This document shows, one piece after another, positions 23,438-32,766 of a DNA stretch of 64,000 nucleotides. This DNA is from Ardenticatenaceae bacterium (GTDB lineage: Bacteria; Chloroflexota; Anaerolineae; Promineifilales; Promineifilaceae), in assembly GCA_020634375.1 (NCBI GenBank), contig JACKBX010000010.1, positions 1 to 64,000 on the forward strand, written 5' to 3'. Position 1 is the stretch's first letter, and the number at the start of each line of letters is the position of its first letter. Position numbers and translations under genes: made by a program. Below the pieces are notes generated by a model. It saw nothing but the letters and a program-made list of their open reading frames with translations, searched no databases and was not told the origin of the DNA.

Positions 23438-25147
23438 TCAGTCAGCTATGTACCAGTCACCAGACCAGGGAGGCAGATTGAACGTATGCAAGACACCAAG
23501 CTGCGGCAGCACCACAGGGAGGGTATGTGCGGCATCGCTCAAATTAAACGCCACAAGAATAACATCATCACCCTTGCTAATGGCATAAGCATAAGTGCCT
23601 GCGGCTGCATCTACGTGTAACGTTTGTCGCTGCCCCTGCCAGATGACCGGGTGCTGCCGCCGCAAGTGGATGAGTTGGCGATAATACGCCAGCAAATCCC
23701 CATCAACGGCATCCCAGGGCATGGGCAGACGGCATTCTTCCATGCCGTGACTGTCTGGATCGCCAATCCCGCGTTCTTGGCTGACGCCGATTTCGGTGCC
23801 ATTGTAAACGACCGGCGGCTGGGACAGGGTGAACTGGCACAATGCAGCCAACTTCAATTTGCGCTTATCCCCTTTGGCAATCCAGAGGAAGCGGTTCATG
23901 TCGTGATTGTCCAAAAAGCTGGGGCGGCTGATGCGTGCTGGGAAGTAGGCGTCGTGCTGATGCAAGAAGGCGTCGAAGGCGGCCACATTCATGGTGTTGA
24001 AGGCAAAGACATCACGCAGGGCTTGAGCCAGCAAGAAGTCGAAGTTGCCATGGAAACGGCCGTCGTAACTCATCTGCGTTTGCGGTGTGTGTACCGTCTC
24101 GCCAAACATCCAGGCATCCGGCCTGGTCTGGCGCACAGCGGCACGCAATGCCGTCCAGAAATCGTGCGATGGGCCAAGCGTGTAATCAATACGCAAGCCA
24201 TCAAACCCTTTTTGCAGCCAAAACTGCACGCTGCGGAAGAGATAGTCGCGCACACCGGGGTTGTCCGTGTTCAATTCCGGCAATTCTTTGACTTCATAGT
24301 AAGCCACATAATCATCCGGCCAACTGCGCCAGCGGAACCAGTCATGGTAAGGGCTGTCCTCTTCGGCAAGCGCTTCCTGAAAGTAGGAATGGTCGCTGCC
24401 CACATGGTTGCCCACAAAATCAAGCAGCAGGCGGATGCCGCGCTCGTGCGCCCCGGCAATGAGTTCTTCGATGTCGGCCATGCTGCCCAGGCGCGGGTTC
24501 ACGCTAAAGTGGTCGGTAGCGTGGTAGCCGTGATGGGTTGTATCCGGGAAGAAGGGGTTGAGCCAGATGACATTGAAACCGAGGCCGGCGATGTAGTCGA
24601 GCTTTTCGATGATGCCGCGCAGAGTGCCGCCATAGATGTCGCTGAGATGGTTGACGTTGTTCCAGGCACGGCCGTTTCCCGGCGAAAAGCGGTCAGGAAA
24701 CACCTGGTACACAATGGCCTCTTCCGCCCAATCGGGCAGCGTCATCTCATCCACCAGGTAAGAAAAGGTTGCCCCCGCATCCGCCCAAATGGGGTCGCCG
24801 CCATCCGCAGGATAAGCACGCAAGCGATAACGCACCAGCGTCCCCGCTTTTTGCGGCGGCAGAACAGTCTGCCAGGTTTGGCTGTACATCCAATTGAAAA
24901 TATTCCACTCAGTTTTGATGGGGGTGAGCGGCAAAGTGAGGGCAGCCGGTTCCGACACGACACATTCCACCCGCTCAATTTGCTGTGGCAGCGCAATAGT
25001 TGCCGTCAGCAGCGGCGCATTACCCGGTTTTGGAGCAATGGGATCAAGCCGGTTGAGATGGGTAAAGCCTGCCGTTTGCTCCTGCACGTAAGCAGTGCGC
25101 TTCTCTATCGTTGAAAGGGAACCAAAAATTGTTTCATTCATACTCAA
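23438..25147 (-). CDS. GH13 alpha-glycosidase, neopullulanase/cyclomaltodextrinase-like
   Basis: This 569-residue enzyme hydrolyses alpha-glucan oligosaccharides in the cytoplasm (no signal peptide). An N-terminal beta-sandwich (about 1-130, with MYSQTWQTVLPP) precedes the TIM barrel: YQVFPDRF, LDFVGNHVG, catalytic Asp in GLRIDYT, acid/base Glu in MFGETV and the third carboxylate in FLDNHDMNR. The extended N-terminal domain and YQVFPDRF suit subfamily GH13_20-type enzymes. The start is either TTG 25147, which is 12 bases after AGGAG, or ATG 25141. It sits 9 bases after the amylase gene. A long open frame on the other strand (23624-25114) is a shadow. Confidence 0.92.
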   Translation of the reverse strand: MSMNETIFGSLSTIEKRTAYVQEQTAGFTHLNRLDPIAPKPGNAPLLTATIALPQQIERVECVVSEPAALTLPLTPIKTEWNIFNWMYSQTWQTVLPPQKAGTLVRYRLRAYPADGGDPIWADAGATFSYLVDEMTLPDWAEEAIVYQVFPDRFSPGNGRAWNNVNHLSDIYGGTLRGIIEKLDYIAGLGFNVIWLNPFFPDTTHHGYHATDHFSVNPRLGSMADIEELIAGAHERGIRLLLDFVGNHVGSDHSYFQEALAEEDSPYHDWFRWRSWPDDYVAYYEVKELPELNTDNPGVRDYLFRSVQFWLQKGFDGLRIDYTLGPSHDFWTALRAAVRQTRPDAWMFGETVHTPQTQMSYDGRFHGNFDFLLAQALRDVFAFNTMNVAAFDAFLHQHDAYFPARISRPSFLDNHDMNRFLWIAKGDKRKLKLAALCQFTLSQPPVVYNGTEIGVSQERGIGDPDSHGMEECRLPMPWDAVDGDLLAYYRQLIHLRRQHPVIWQGQRQTLHVDAAAGTYAYAISKGDDVILVAFNLSDAAHTLPVVLPQLGVLHTFNLPPWSGDWYIAD

Positions 25148-25156
25148 TCTAGTTTC

Positions 25157-26980
25157 TTACTCCTGAGATAAAAGGATGACGGTAGCACTCTGGCCCTGAA
25201 TTTCTGACAACGGCATGTATCCGCTAAACCCGCCAGCCTCGTTCACAACAGGAGGTTCGGATACTGCGGGGCCATAGAGGGAAACGGCCGTAACCTCCCC
25301 ACGCAGCGGCCCATCAACCAACTCCAAACTATAATCACCAGCCGCAACCACATTGGGGTTAAGGTTGAACAAAACCAGGATCGTCTCATTCTCTGTGTGC
25401 CGCAAAAAGGCATAGAGACGGCTAGAATTGGCAGCTACTGGCGTCCAATCACCCTCCCGCAGCGCCTCGTGGTCATTACGCAAATGAATGAGCGTACGAT
25501 AGGTGTTGAGCAGCGAATCTGGGTCAGCATCTTCCGCAGCTACATTGAATTCTGCATAATCAGCGGCGGGGGCACGCCAGGGTATACTCGTCGTGAAACC
25601 CACCCCGGCGTCATCGCCGTTCCAGGGCATAGGCAGGCGAATATCTTCATCGGGCTTGGTGCCGGTCATACCAATCTCTTCGCCATAATAGAGGAAGGGC
25701 ACGCCCGGCGAAGTAAGCAGCAGCGCCGCCCCTACCTTTGCCTTTGTCACGTCTCCCAACACGCTCATCACGCGGTTTTGATCATGGTTGGTCAGGAAAA
25801 TGCCGAACTGATTGGGCGGGTAACTGGCGTCAACCAGTTGCGCCTGGTCATACAAGTTCCCCACGATAGGACTCCCTGCCGCACGCAGATACTCTTCAGC
25901 CAAATCAAACTCAAAGGGAATGTCATTCTCCACAACGGCATACTGAGCAGCATTTTGGGAATCAGTCCAGGTTTCGCCAACGGTGAACGCATCAGGATTG
26001 ATGCCTTTGTAATAAGTGTGGAAGGCTTGCAGCCAGGCATGTGTCGCTGGCGTATTCTCCTGAGCAATGCCATTTTCGATGAGATGGCGCACAGCGTCCA
26101 TGCGGAAGCCATCTACGCCCATGTCCTCCAGCCAAAAACGGACAATGTTATCAATTTCGGCGGTGACATCCGGGTTATTCAGATTCAAATCAGGCATACC
26201 CGACCAAAAAACGGCATAGTAGTAGCCATCCTGTCCGGTGTACCACACCTGCTGTCCCCAAGGGCCAAGATAGCCGGGGTTTGTATCAGACCACACATAC
26301 CAATCGCGGTACTCTGGGTCGCCTGCGTTGGAAGCGGTGAACCAGGGGTTTTCGCGGCTGGTGTGGTTGATGACCAAATCCACCGTGACGCGAATGCCGC
26401 GTTGGTGTGCTTCTTCAATCAGCCGCTTGAAATCTTCGTTTGTGCCGTAATCTTGCTCAACGGTGTAATAGTCCACCACGTCGTAGCCATGATAGCTGGG
26501 TGATTCCATAATGGGCATGAGCCAGAGTCCGGTGATGCCTAAGTCGTCGGTGGTAGCGGGGTCGCCATCATTCAAATAATCTAACTTTTGAATTAAGCCG
26601 TTGATGTCGCCAATACCGTCACCATCGGAATCTTGAAAACTGCGCACAAAAACTTCGTAAAAGACGATATCGTTCCACCAGCGATCTACTGTCGGATCGA
26701 GGGTGGGGACGGGTCTTGGCGTGGCAGTCGGCTCTTTGGTGGGGCCGGCTGCGCGTGTGGCTGCGTCTTGGGCCAGTGCAGTGGCGATGGCGTTGGGCGT
26801 AGCGGTGTCTTTGGGAATGGGTGTGTAGGTGGGTGTGGCCACAATTGTTTCTATCGTCGGGGTGGTTTGGGCAACGGCCGTTGCCGGCACAGGTGTCGCG
26901 GTAGGTGCTGCATTTTGGCAGGCTGCCAGCAGCAAGACAAGAAAAACGAGTGTGAGCCACTCATGTTTATGGGCGTTCAT
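25157..26980 (-). CDS. lipoprotein alpha-amylase (GH13)
   Basis: The 607-residue secreted amylase is anchored as a lipoprotein: signal peptide with lipobox LLAAC near residue 20, then a Thr/Pro/Ala-rich linker (TPTYTPIPKDTATPN). The GH13 barrel shows DLVINHTS, catalytic Asp in GFRMDAVRH, Glu in TVGETW and Asp in LTNHDQNR. ATG 26980 was chosen because GAGGAG lies just upstream and it gives the signal peptide directly. It probably cuts external starch so that the MalEFG transporter can take up the products. Transcription comes from the genes upstream. Confidence 0.94.
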   Translation of the reverse strand: MNAHKHEWLTLVFLVLLLAACQNAAPTATPVPATAVAQTTPTIETIVATPTYTPIPKDTATPNAIATALAQDAATRAAGPTKEPTATPRPVPTLDPTVDRWWNDIVFYEVFVRSFQDSDGDGIGDINGLIQKLDYLNDGDPATTDDLGITGLWLMPIMESPSYHGYDVVDYYTVEQDYGTNEDFKRLIEEAHQRGIRVTVDLVINHTSRENPWFTASNAGDPEYRDWYVWSDTNPGYLGPWGQQVWYTGQDGYYYAVFWSGMPDLNLNNPDVTAEIDNIVRFWLEDMGVDGFRMDAVRHLIENGIAQENTPATHAWLQAFHTYYKGINPDAFTVGETWTDSQNAAQYAVVENDIPFEFDLAEEYLRAAGSPIVGNLYDQAQLVDASYPPNQFGIFLTNHDQNRVMSVLGDVTKAKVGAALLLTSPGVPFLYYGEEIGMTGTKPDEDIRLPMPWNGDDAGVGFTTSIPWRAPAADYAEFNVAAEDADPDSLLNTYRTLIHLRNDHEALREGDWTPVAANSSRLYAFLRHTENETILVLFNLNPNVVAAGDYSLELVDGPLRGEVTAVSLYGPAVSEPPVVNEAGGFSGYMPLSEIQGQSATVILLSQE

Positions 26981-26996
26981 TTGTTTCTCCTCAAAT

Positions 26997-29900
26997 TTAT
27001 GGGTTAACCTGGCCGACAATGTTTCCATTCTCCACATTACCGCCAACCGGCAGCCCGCTGGGAACAGAAGTCGGGATAGTATGTGTCAGGTCAAGGGCGC
27101 TGGGCGAGGTTAATGCATTGAGAAAGGCCAGCAAGTCCTGCATCTCTTCATCCGTAAGCTGCACCTGATCGCTGGCCGAATCACTCTCTGTTGCCAGGAT
27201 TGCGGCAAGCACTTCTGGTTGATCCTGACAAGTATCTTGCAAAATAAGGGCAAGCTGTGTGGGATCGTAGGCTTGCAAACTGTCTACTGGGTTCAAATGG
27301 TGGCGAACAACCTCTTCCAACGAGGTGAACGCGCCATTGTGCATCCATGGCCCGGTGAGCGCCACGTCACGCAGCGGTGGTGTGCGGAAAGCGAAACGGT
27401 CGCAATCGCTGCCGGTTTCGCGGGCGCGGCCCAAATCATAGGGTTGTTCGCGCCCTTTGCCCGGCCCAAGCTGCGGCACAGCTAAATTGTAGAATTCCTG
27501 ATCGGTGAGCAGCCCGCCGCTGTGACAACTTGAGCAGCCGGCCTCGCCATAAAATAACAGTGCGCCCCGTTTTTCAGCATCTGACAAGGCGCTTGTATCG
27601 CCCTGAATGTAGCGGTCAAAGGGGCTGTCGTCAAACGTGAAGGTCATATTTTCGTAAGCGGCAATGGCGTTGGCAACGTGTTCAATGCCCAATGATTCGA
27701 CGGGCACGTCAGGGTATGCTGCCTGGAAAAGCGTCACGTAATCGGGAATCGCCAGTAAACGCTGCATGATGGCCGCCCACACGGGCTGTGAGAGGTAATC
27801 GGAAATCTTTGCCAGTTCGTTCACCTGCCCAAAGATGTCTTTGTCGCCGCGCAGCCCGCGCATTTCATCCCGCGAGGTGATGGGGAAAAGGGCTTGAGCG
27901 GCCAGCAGGTTGTCAAGGCCATCGGGCAGCCGGTTGCTGGCGGGGGTCTCGAAACCGTGTATGGGGTCTCCAGAAACACGGCCGTCCCAGAAAAAGCTCG
28001 TCCATTCCATGTAACCCAGGTTGTAAAGGGGTTGGGCATTGCGCGGAACGAGGTCTCTACGTTCATCCAGTTTCACGCGCTGTGTGCCTAATCCTATGCC
28101 GCCCGTGCCAATCGAAAGAGAAAGGTCGTCACCGGTGGCGGTAAGGGAATGATGGCAGGTGGCACAGGCCATATCGCGGTTGCCGCTCAGTTCCGGGTCC
28201 CAGAATAGGGCTTCGCCCAGGTCAACTAAAGCGGATGAGGGGGTCGGAAGCCGGGTCGGTGGCTGCACGTTTGCCTGCTCCATGAGGTGTTGTAAACGGC
28301 CGTCCACACTCACCGCTTGCCACACTGGCATCCCCAAAGCGGTCGAACTCAGGGCCAAAACCCCGGCAAACCCTAACGAGCCAAGCGCAACCAACTGCCA
28401 TTGCCCGCGCTTTGTACGTGCAAGTAAAACAAAGATGCTCCAACCTGTCAGAACTACGCCCAAAGCCAGCAGCAGCGTGGTTTGCCAGTTCACTTGCGCA
28501 AACAAGTTCGGTTGCTCAACTAATGAGGCAACAGGCATTGTTTGTAGTGCCGTTGCGCCCGCCACAGGGTAATCTAGATGGTAGCGCTGATCAGCAGCCA
28601 CATCGGTAAAGGTTTGTTCGGTTCCATCGGGCCAGAGGATGTGTAGAACGGCCGTTTCTGCATCACCCAGGCCAAAGGAAAGCGCCAATTCGCTGCCACC
28701 GCCCAAGCCAAAACCGTTGATCACGTCTTGCATTTGTGTCATGCCATCTGGGGTGGTCAGGTATACGCGTGTGCCTACTGCGTCGCGGTTAACCACGCCC
28801 GCACCGGTTAGTTCCAGAGAGAGCCAGTGGTTGGGATTGGTACGGCCGTCTTGATTTTGGTACAAGCGATAACCCTCATCCATATTCCCCACAGCCAGAT
28901 CCAACCAACCATCATGATCATAATCAGCATAGGCCGCACCCAAACTAGGCCGCACATCAGCTGCCTCATTCGCGCAGCTAACCTCCGTAAAAGTACCGTC
29001 AGCATTGTTTTGAAACAGCCTATTGGCGGCAATATCACGGTGATTAGCCGTATCAGCCACTGCTAAATACAAATCACGCCAGCCGTCATTGTTATAATCA
29101 AAAAACAAAGCTCCCCAACCAATATCCCCCGGCGTTTGTACCCCCGCCGTCTCCGCGACTTCAACAAACGTACCATCCCCCTGATTCTGCAACAACTCCA
29201 TCGGGCCAACATTAGAAAAATAAAAGTCTACCAGCCCATCGTTGTTGTAATCTCCCACAGCCAACCCCATGCCAAACAACTTGGAGGCCGCCCCAGTCTC
29301 CGTCGCCACCTGTGTGAAACACCAACCATCGCAGCCAGGCCCATCATTTCGCCACAATTTATTACCGATTGGATTGATAAACTCATCATTAACCAAGTAA
29401 ATATCCAAATCGCTGTCATTATCAAAGTCAACAAAACTGGCAATAAACCCTGCACCGTCTAAACTACCGCCCAGATAGTCAGAAACATCCTGAAAAGTGC
29501 CATCCCCATTATTATGGTACAGTCGGTCAGAATCACCATCCATAGACCTGCCGCATTCTGGATAACAAGACCAGTTTGCCACATATAAATCGACAAACCC
29601 GTCGTTATCAAAATCTCCCCAGGACGCAGACTTACTATTTTTGTCATCAACCAGACCTGCATGTCGCGTTACATCTACAAAATATCGTCCACCTTCATTG
29701 TGGAATAAATTGTTGATACCCCAATTGACAACCAGCAAATCTCGCCAACCATCGTTATCATAATCAGCAAAAATCGCACCGCCACTATACGCATCGGGCA
29801 ATGCCACTTGGTTAGCTAAAGGCGAGATAGCAAATGTACCGTCCCCATTGTTATGATAAAGAGTGTTAGGGCCATCCGGGTCTGTTACATACAGATCAAC

Positions 29901-30110
29901 CCAACCATCCTTGTCATAATCCCCCCACGCCTGCCCCACAGCCATGTCCAGGCTTGCAACCCGATTATCTGCAATACCAGCCAAGCGGCTCACATCCCTA
30001 AAGTGAACCTCATCAACAACAGGTTGCGCAGTTACAAGAAGGGGATAGCCCTGCTGCCACAGCAAAGCTATCCCCACAATGAGTAAACAGAGCGCTAAGA
30101 CGCGCCGCAT
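26997..30110 (-). CDS. fusion: FG-GAP/VCBS propeller, ASPIC/UnbV and di-haem cytochrome c peroxidase
   Basis: This 1037-residue protein starts with a signal or anchor helix (1-28). Residues 40-420 form a series of FG-GAP/VCBS repeats with calcium-binding DxDxDG loops (DYDKDGW, DYDNDGW, DFDNDGF, DYNNDGL, DYDHDGW). Residues about 430-512 match ASPIC/UnbV (FGLGDAE, LHILWPDGTEQ). Two hydrophobic helices follow (about 543-565 and 572-592). The last 430 residues form a MauG/CcpA-type di-haem peroxidase: haem 1 CATCH (649-653), haem 2 CSSCH (859-863), PWMHNGAF (921-928). A CCP-type enzyme fused to a sugar-binding-type propeller, lying between malG and an amylase, is unusual. It starts three bases after malG and must be co-transcribed. 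Confidence 0.9.
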   Translation of the reverse strand: MRRVLALCLLIVGIALLWQQGYPLLVTAQPVVDEVHFRDVSRLAGIADNRVASLDMAVGQAWGDYDKDGWVDLYVTDPDGPNTLYHNNGDGTFAISPLANQVALPDAYSGGAIFADYDNDGWRDLLVVNWGINNLFHNEGGRYFVDVTRHAGLVDDKNSKSASWGDFDNDGFVDLYVANWSCYPECGRSMDGDSDRLYHNNGDGTFQDVSDYLGGSLDGAGFIASFVDFDNDSDLDIYLVNDEFINPIGNKLWRNDGPGCDGWCFTQVATETGAASKLFGMGLAVGDYNNDGLVDFYFSNVGPMELLQNQGDGTFVEVAETAGVQTPGDIGWGALFFDYNNDGWRDLYLAVADTANHRDIAANRLFQNNADGTFTEVSCANEAADVRPSLGAAYADYDHDGWLDLAVGNMDEGYRLYQNQDGRTNPNHWLSLELTGAGVVNRDAVGTRVYLTTPDGMTQMQDVINGFGLGGGSELALSFGLGDAETAVLHILWPDGTEQTFTDVAADQRYHLDYPVAGATALQTMPVASLVEQPNLFAQVNWQTTLLLALGVVLTGWSIFVLLARTKRGQWQLVALGSLGFAGVLALSSTALGMPVWQAVSVDGRLQHLMEQANVQPPTRLPTPSSALVDLGEALFWDPELSGNRDMACATCHHSLTATGDDLSLSIGTGGIGLGTQRVKLDERRDLVPRNAQPLYNLGYMEWTSFFWDGRVSGDPIHGFETPASNRLPDGLDNLLAAQALFPITSRDEMRGLRGDKDIFGQVNELAKISDYLSQPVWAAIMQRLLAIPDYVTLFQAAYPDVPVESLGIEHVANAIAAYENMTFTFDDSPFDRYIQGDTSALSDAEKRGALLFYGEAGCSSCHSGGLLTDQEFYNLAVPQLGPGKGREQPYDLGRARETGSDCDRFAFRTPPLRDVALTGPWMHNGAFTSLEEVVRHHLNPVDSLQAYDPTQLALILQDTCQDQPEVLAAILATESDSASDQVQLTDEEMQDLLAFLNALTSPSALDLTHTIPTSVPSGLPVGGNVENGNIVGQVNP

Positions 30111-30113
30111 GGC

Positions 30114-31028
30114 TTATTCCTTTACAGCCCCCGTGGTTAGCCCACCAGCAATCTGATCTTGCAACGCCAAATAGGTGATCAAGATAGGGAGTGCGCCAAT
30201 CAAAGCACCAGCAGCAAAAACACCCCACTTCTTATCAAATTGCCCGGCCGTAAAAATCTGCAAGCCAACCATTAGCGTATATTTATCCACATCGTTAAGC
30301 AAAATACGTGCCAGAATAAAGTCGCCATAAACACCAATGAAAGACAAAATGCCGATTACAACCAATATCGGGCGCAAAAGGGGAAGAAGGAGCGTCCAAA
30401 AGATTTGGAAATTAGTGGCACCATCCACCATACCAGACTCATCAATGGCACGCGGAATCGTGTCTAAAAAGCCTTTCATCAGCCAGATATTCAGGCCCAT
30501 AGAACCGCCCAAATAGACCATGATTAATCCGGCGTGGGTATTCAAACCTAATTGAGGAATGATCTCCCCCGTCTGAAAGATCAACAAGTAAACTGCTACC
30601 AATGCCAACAAATTAGGAAAAACTTGAATAAGCAAAATCCCTTTGAGCATGGTAACACGCCCAGCAAACCGCAGACGGGAAAAAGCATAGGCCGCCAAAG
30701 TTGTAATGGAAATGCTCAGAACTGTTGTAATTGTGGCGATCTTCACCGAATTCCAGACCCATTTCCAATAAGATAAATCACCAAATTGATAATCGGGATT
30801 TAATCCAAACAAATCCCGATAATTATTCAAGCCCACATTAGCCGGGATTAATGTTTGAGTAGCCAACGATTGTGAATTATCAAAAGAAGCAGAGATAATC
30901 CACAATACCGGGAAAATGGAAAAGATGATCAAGATCACAGCGATAACAAGTCTGATCCCAATGCCAAAACGCTTCTGAGCTTTCTGGGATGACTGAAAGT
31001 TTTTGTAGGATTGGACTAAACTAGACAC
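30114..31028 (-). CDS. malG: maltose/maltodextrin ABC transporter permease MalG
   Basis: A 304-residue permease with six membrane helices and the EAA loop DESGMVDGATNFQIFWTLL that contacts the ATPase. With MalF it forms the channel for maltodextrins delivered by the binding lipoprotein. Its start overlaps the end of malF by eight bases. No ATPase (MalK/MsmK) gene is in the window, so a shared ATPase encoded elsewhere must energise the system. Confidence 0.93.
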   Translation of the reverse strand: MSSLVQSYKNFQSSQKAQKRFGIGIRLVIAVILIIFSIFPVLWIISASFDNSQSLATQTLIPANVGLNNYRDLFGLNPDYQFGDLSYWKWVWNSVKIATITTVLSISITTLAAYAFSRLRFAGRVTMLKGILLIQVFPNLLALVAVYLLIFQTGEIIPQLGLNTHAGLIMVYLGGSMGLNIWLMKGFLDTIPRAIDESGMVDGATNFQIFWTLLLPLLRPILVVIGILSFIGVYGDFILARILLNDVDKYTLMVGLQIFTAGQFDKKWGVFAAGALIGALPILITYLALQDQIAGGLTTGAVKE

Positions 31029-32616
31029 TTTCGCTGACCTCCTCCCACATATTGGTGAAGCGATATTGGATTAAGGTGATCGATCCCACAATGAAAAACA
31101 CAATGATGGAGATCGCCGACGCTAATCCATATTGGACGCCCCGCCCGCCGCTCTCAAAAGCAAGCTTATATACGTAGCTAATTAAAATATCTGTATGACC
31201 CGCCTGAGTAGACGCACCCACAATTGGAGGGCCACCAGAAATAAAGAGATAGATCAGATTGAAGTTGTTAAAGTTAAACGTATACGAAGCAATTAAAAGC
31301 GGCCCGACAGCCACTAATAGCAAAGGCAAGGTGATGCGCCGAAAACTTTGCCAACCTGTAGCGCCATCGATCTTTGCTGCTTCGTAAATATCTGCGGGGA
31401 TAGATTGCAATGCACCGCTTGTAACTAACATGAAGTAGGGATAACCAAGCCATAAATTGACAATCAAAATAGCAATCTGCGCCCAAATTGGCTCAGTGGT
31501 CCATCGTGGCGCCCAACCTATCGTGCTCCCCAAAATACGATTGATAACGCCAAATTCTGAATTCATCATGCCACGCCAGATAATAATGCTTATCAAGCCC
31601 GGAATCGTGTAAGGGATCAACAAAAACGAGCGAATAACTTTTTTGAACGGGAAATCCTTGTCGTTAAACAAAATAGCTATTGCAAGACCTAGTGCAAATG
31701 TAGACAAAACACTAACCGTAGGAAAGATGAAGTTCCATGCCATAATGCGAACTAATGGGCCTCGCAACGCTGGGCTGGTGGTGAAATCAATAAAATTCTT
31801 GAATCCAACCACTGTTCGAAAACCTGGCTTGATGGTTTTTCCATCCTGGGTCGTAAATGTCCCATTTACATTGCGGTAAATATCCCCATTTGATTGGTCA
31901 ATAATAGCGTCAATTGCTTCGTCATACTTGTAAAGAATTTCCAACTCGGCCGCTTCACTTGGGGAACGAATTTGGATTGTTTGGATTCCCTCTAATCCAA
32001 ACTTGATGTTTGGTAATTCTTTATCGGTAGCAGCCACTAACCCATTTAACCGCTGATACCCGTCCAAAGATGCCGGGATTCCACTACTATCTGCTTCACT
32101 TATGCCAGGATCTCCTGCGTTTGCAGGTACGATCTCTACACCAGGTTTGCCAATAAAAGTTTCCCCATCTGCATTAACCAACCATAGTGCGTATTCACCA
32201 GACTCGGATTTATAGGCAGTCCATGAATAGGATTTCCCTTCTTCCGGCAGATAAGTTGCTTTCTCGATAAGCGGAATGGCCTGTTCTTTAGTCAGGAGGT
32301 GTCCATCACCGTAGTTTGTAAATGCAACGTAGATGGTAAATATCATAGGGTAGATGACAAATAAGATTAAGAAACTTAAACCTATTGCCATCCAGCGAAA
32401 CGGATACGCTTTGGGAAGTAAAAAAATCAGGTTCAGCATTATGGTAATAATGCCAACAATGACTATTAACTGCGTAAATCCCTTAGATAACGCATTTTGA
32501 ATGAACCAACCTGCACCAACATCAAACACAATAACCAAAATGATGAGGATTATCTTGGATAAGGGAGATTCTTCACGCGAGCGGTTGGTTTTCTTTTCGA
32601 TAACAAGCCCACTCAT
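31021..32616 (-). CDS. malF: maltose/maltodextrin ABC transporter permease MalF
   Basis: A 531-residue permease. Three N-terminal helices are followed by an extracytoplasmic domain (about residues 100-280), like the P2 loop of MalF that touches the binding protein, and then by five helices with the EAA loop YEAAKIDGATGWQSFRRI. Length agrees with the MalF family (about 510). The start MSGLVIEKK follows AGGAGGT on the minus strand (plus-strand 32625-32630). It is separated from the binding-protein gene by 150 bases containing a strong hairpin. Confidence 0.93.
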   Translation of the reverse strand: MSGLVIEKKTNRSREESPLSKIILIILVIVFDVGAGWFIQNALSKGFTQLIVIVGIITIMLNLIFLLPKAYPFRWMAIGLSFLILFVIYPMIFTIYVAFTNYGDGHLLTKEQAIPLIEKATYLPEEGKSYSWTAYKSESGEYALWLVNADGETFIGKPGVEIVPANAGDPGISEADSSGIPASLDGYQRLNGLVAATDKELPNIKFGLEGIQTIQIRSPSEAAELEILYKYDEAIDAIIDQSNGDIYRNVNGTFTTQDGKTIKPGFRTVVGFKNFIDFTTSPALRGPLVRIMAWNFIFPTVSVLSTFALGLAIAILFNDKDFPFKKVIRSFLLIPYTIPGLISIIIWRGMMNSEFGVINRILGSTIGWAPRWTTEPIWAQIAILIVNLWLGYPYFMLVTSGALQSIPADIYEAAKIDGATGWQSFRRITLPLLLVAVGPLLIASYTFNFNNFNLIYLFISGGPPIVGASTQAGHTDILISYVYKLAFESGGRGVQYGLASAISIIVFFIVGSITLIQYRFTNMWEEVSESV

Positions 32617-32715
32617 AGCATACCTCCTGTATACGGTTGAAGGGACGATAGGAAGTGTTTTGCGCTATTTAGTCAAAATTATCAGGGGATAGTTTTGCAT
32701 AGTCGCATATATGAA

Positions 32716-32749
32716 AATACCGGAAAGCATTTCCATGCTTTCCGGTATT
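32716..32749 (-). promoter_or_regulatory. perfect 15-bp hairpin between malE and malF
   Basis: AATACCGGAAAGCAT (32716-32730) pairs with ATGCTTTCCGGTATT (32735-32749) around TTCC. It sits 18 bases after the stop of the binding-protein gene. In many maltose operons a hairpin here protects the upstream message, giving more binding protein than permease. On the minus strand only a short T-run follows, so partial termination is also possible. Confidence 0.8.
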
Positions 32750-32766
32750 CTCAATTAAAAAGTTGT

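Noticed and set aside
23624..25114. Long plus-strand open frame (496 codons) opposite the GH13 gene
   Set aside because: It is antisense to an enzyme with all catalytic motifs and shows no recognisable protein pattern; long antisense frames are common in GC-rich genes.
25397..26503. Plus-strand open frame of 368 codons opposite the amylase gene
   Set aside because: Shadow of the amylase gene, with no ribosome site or family features.
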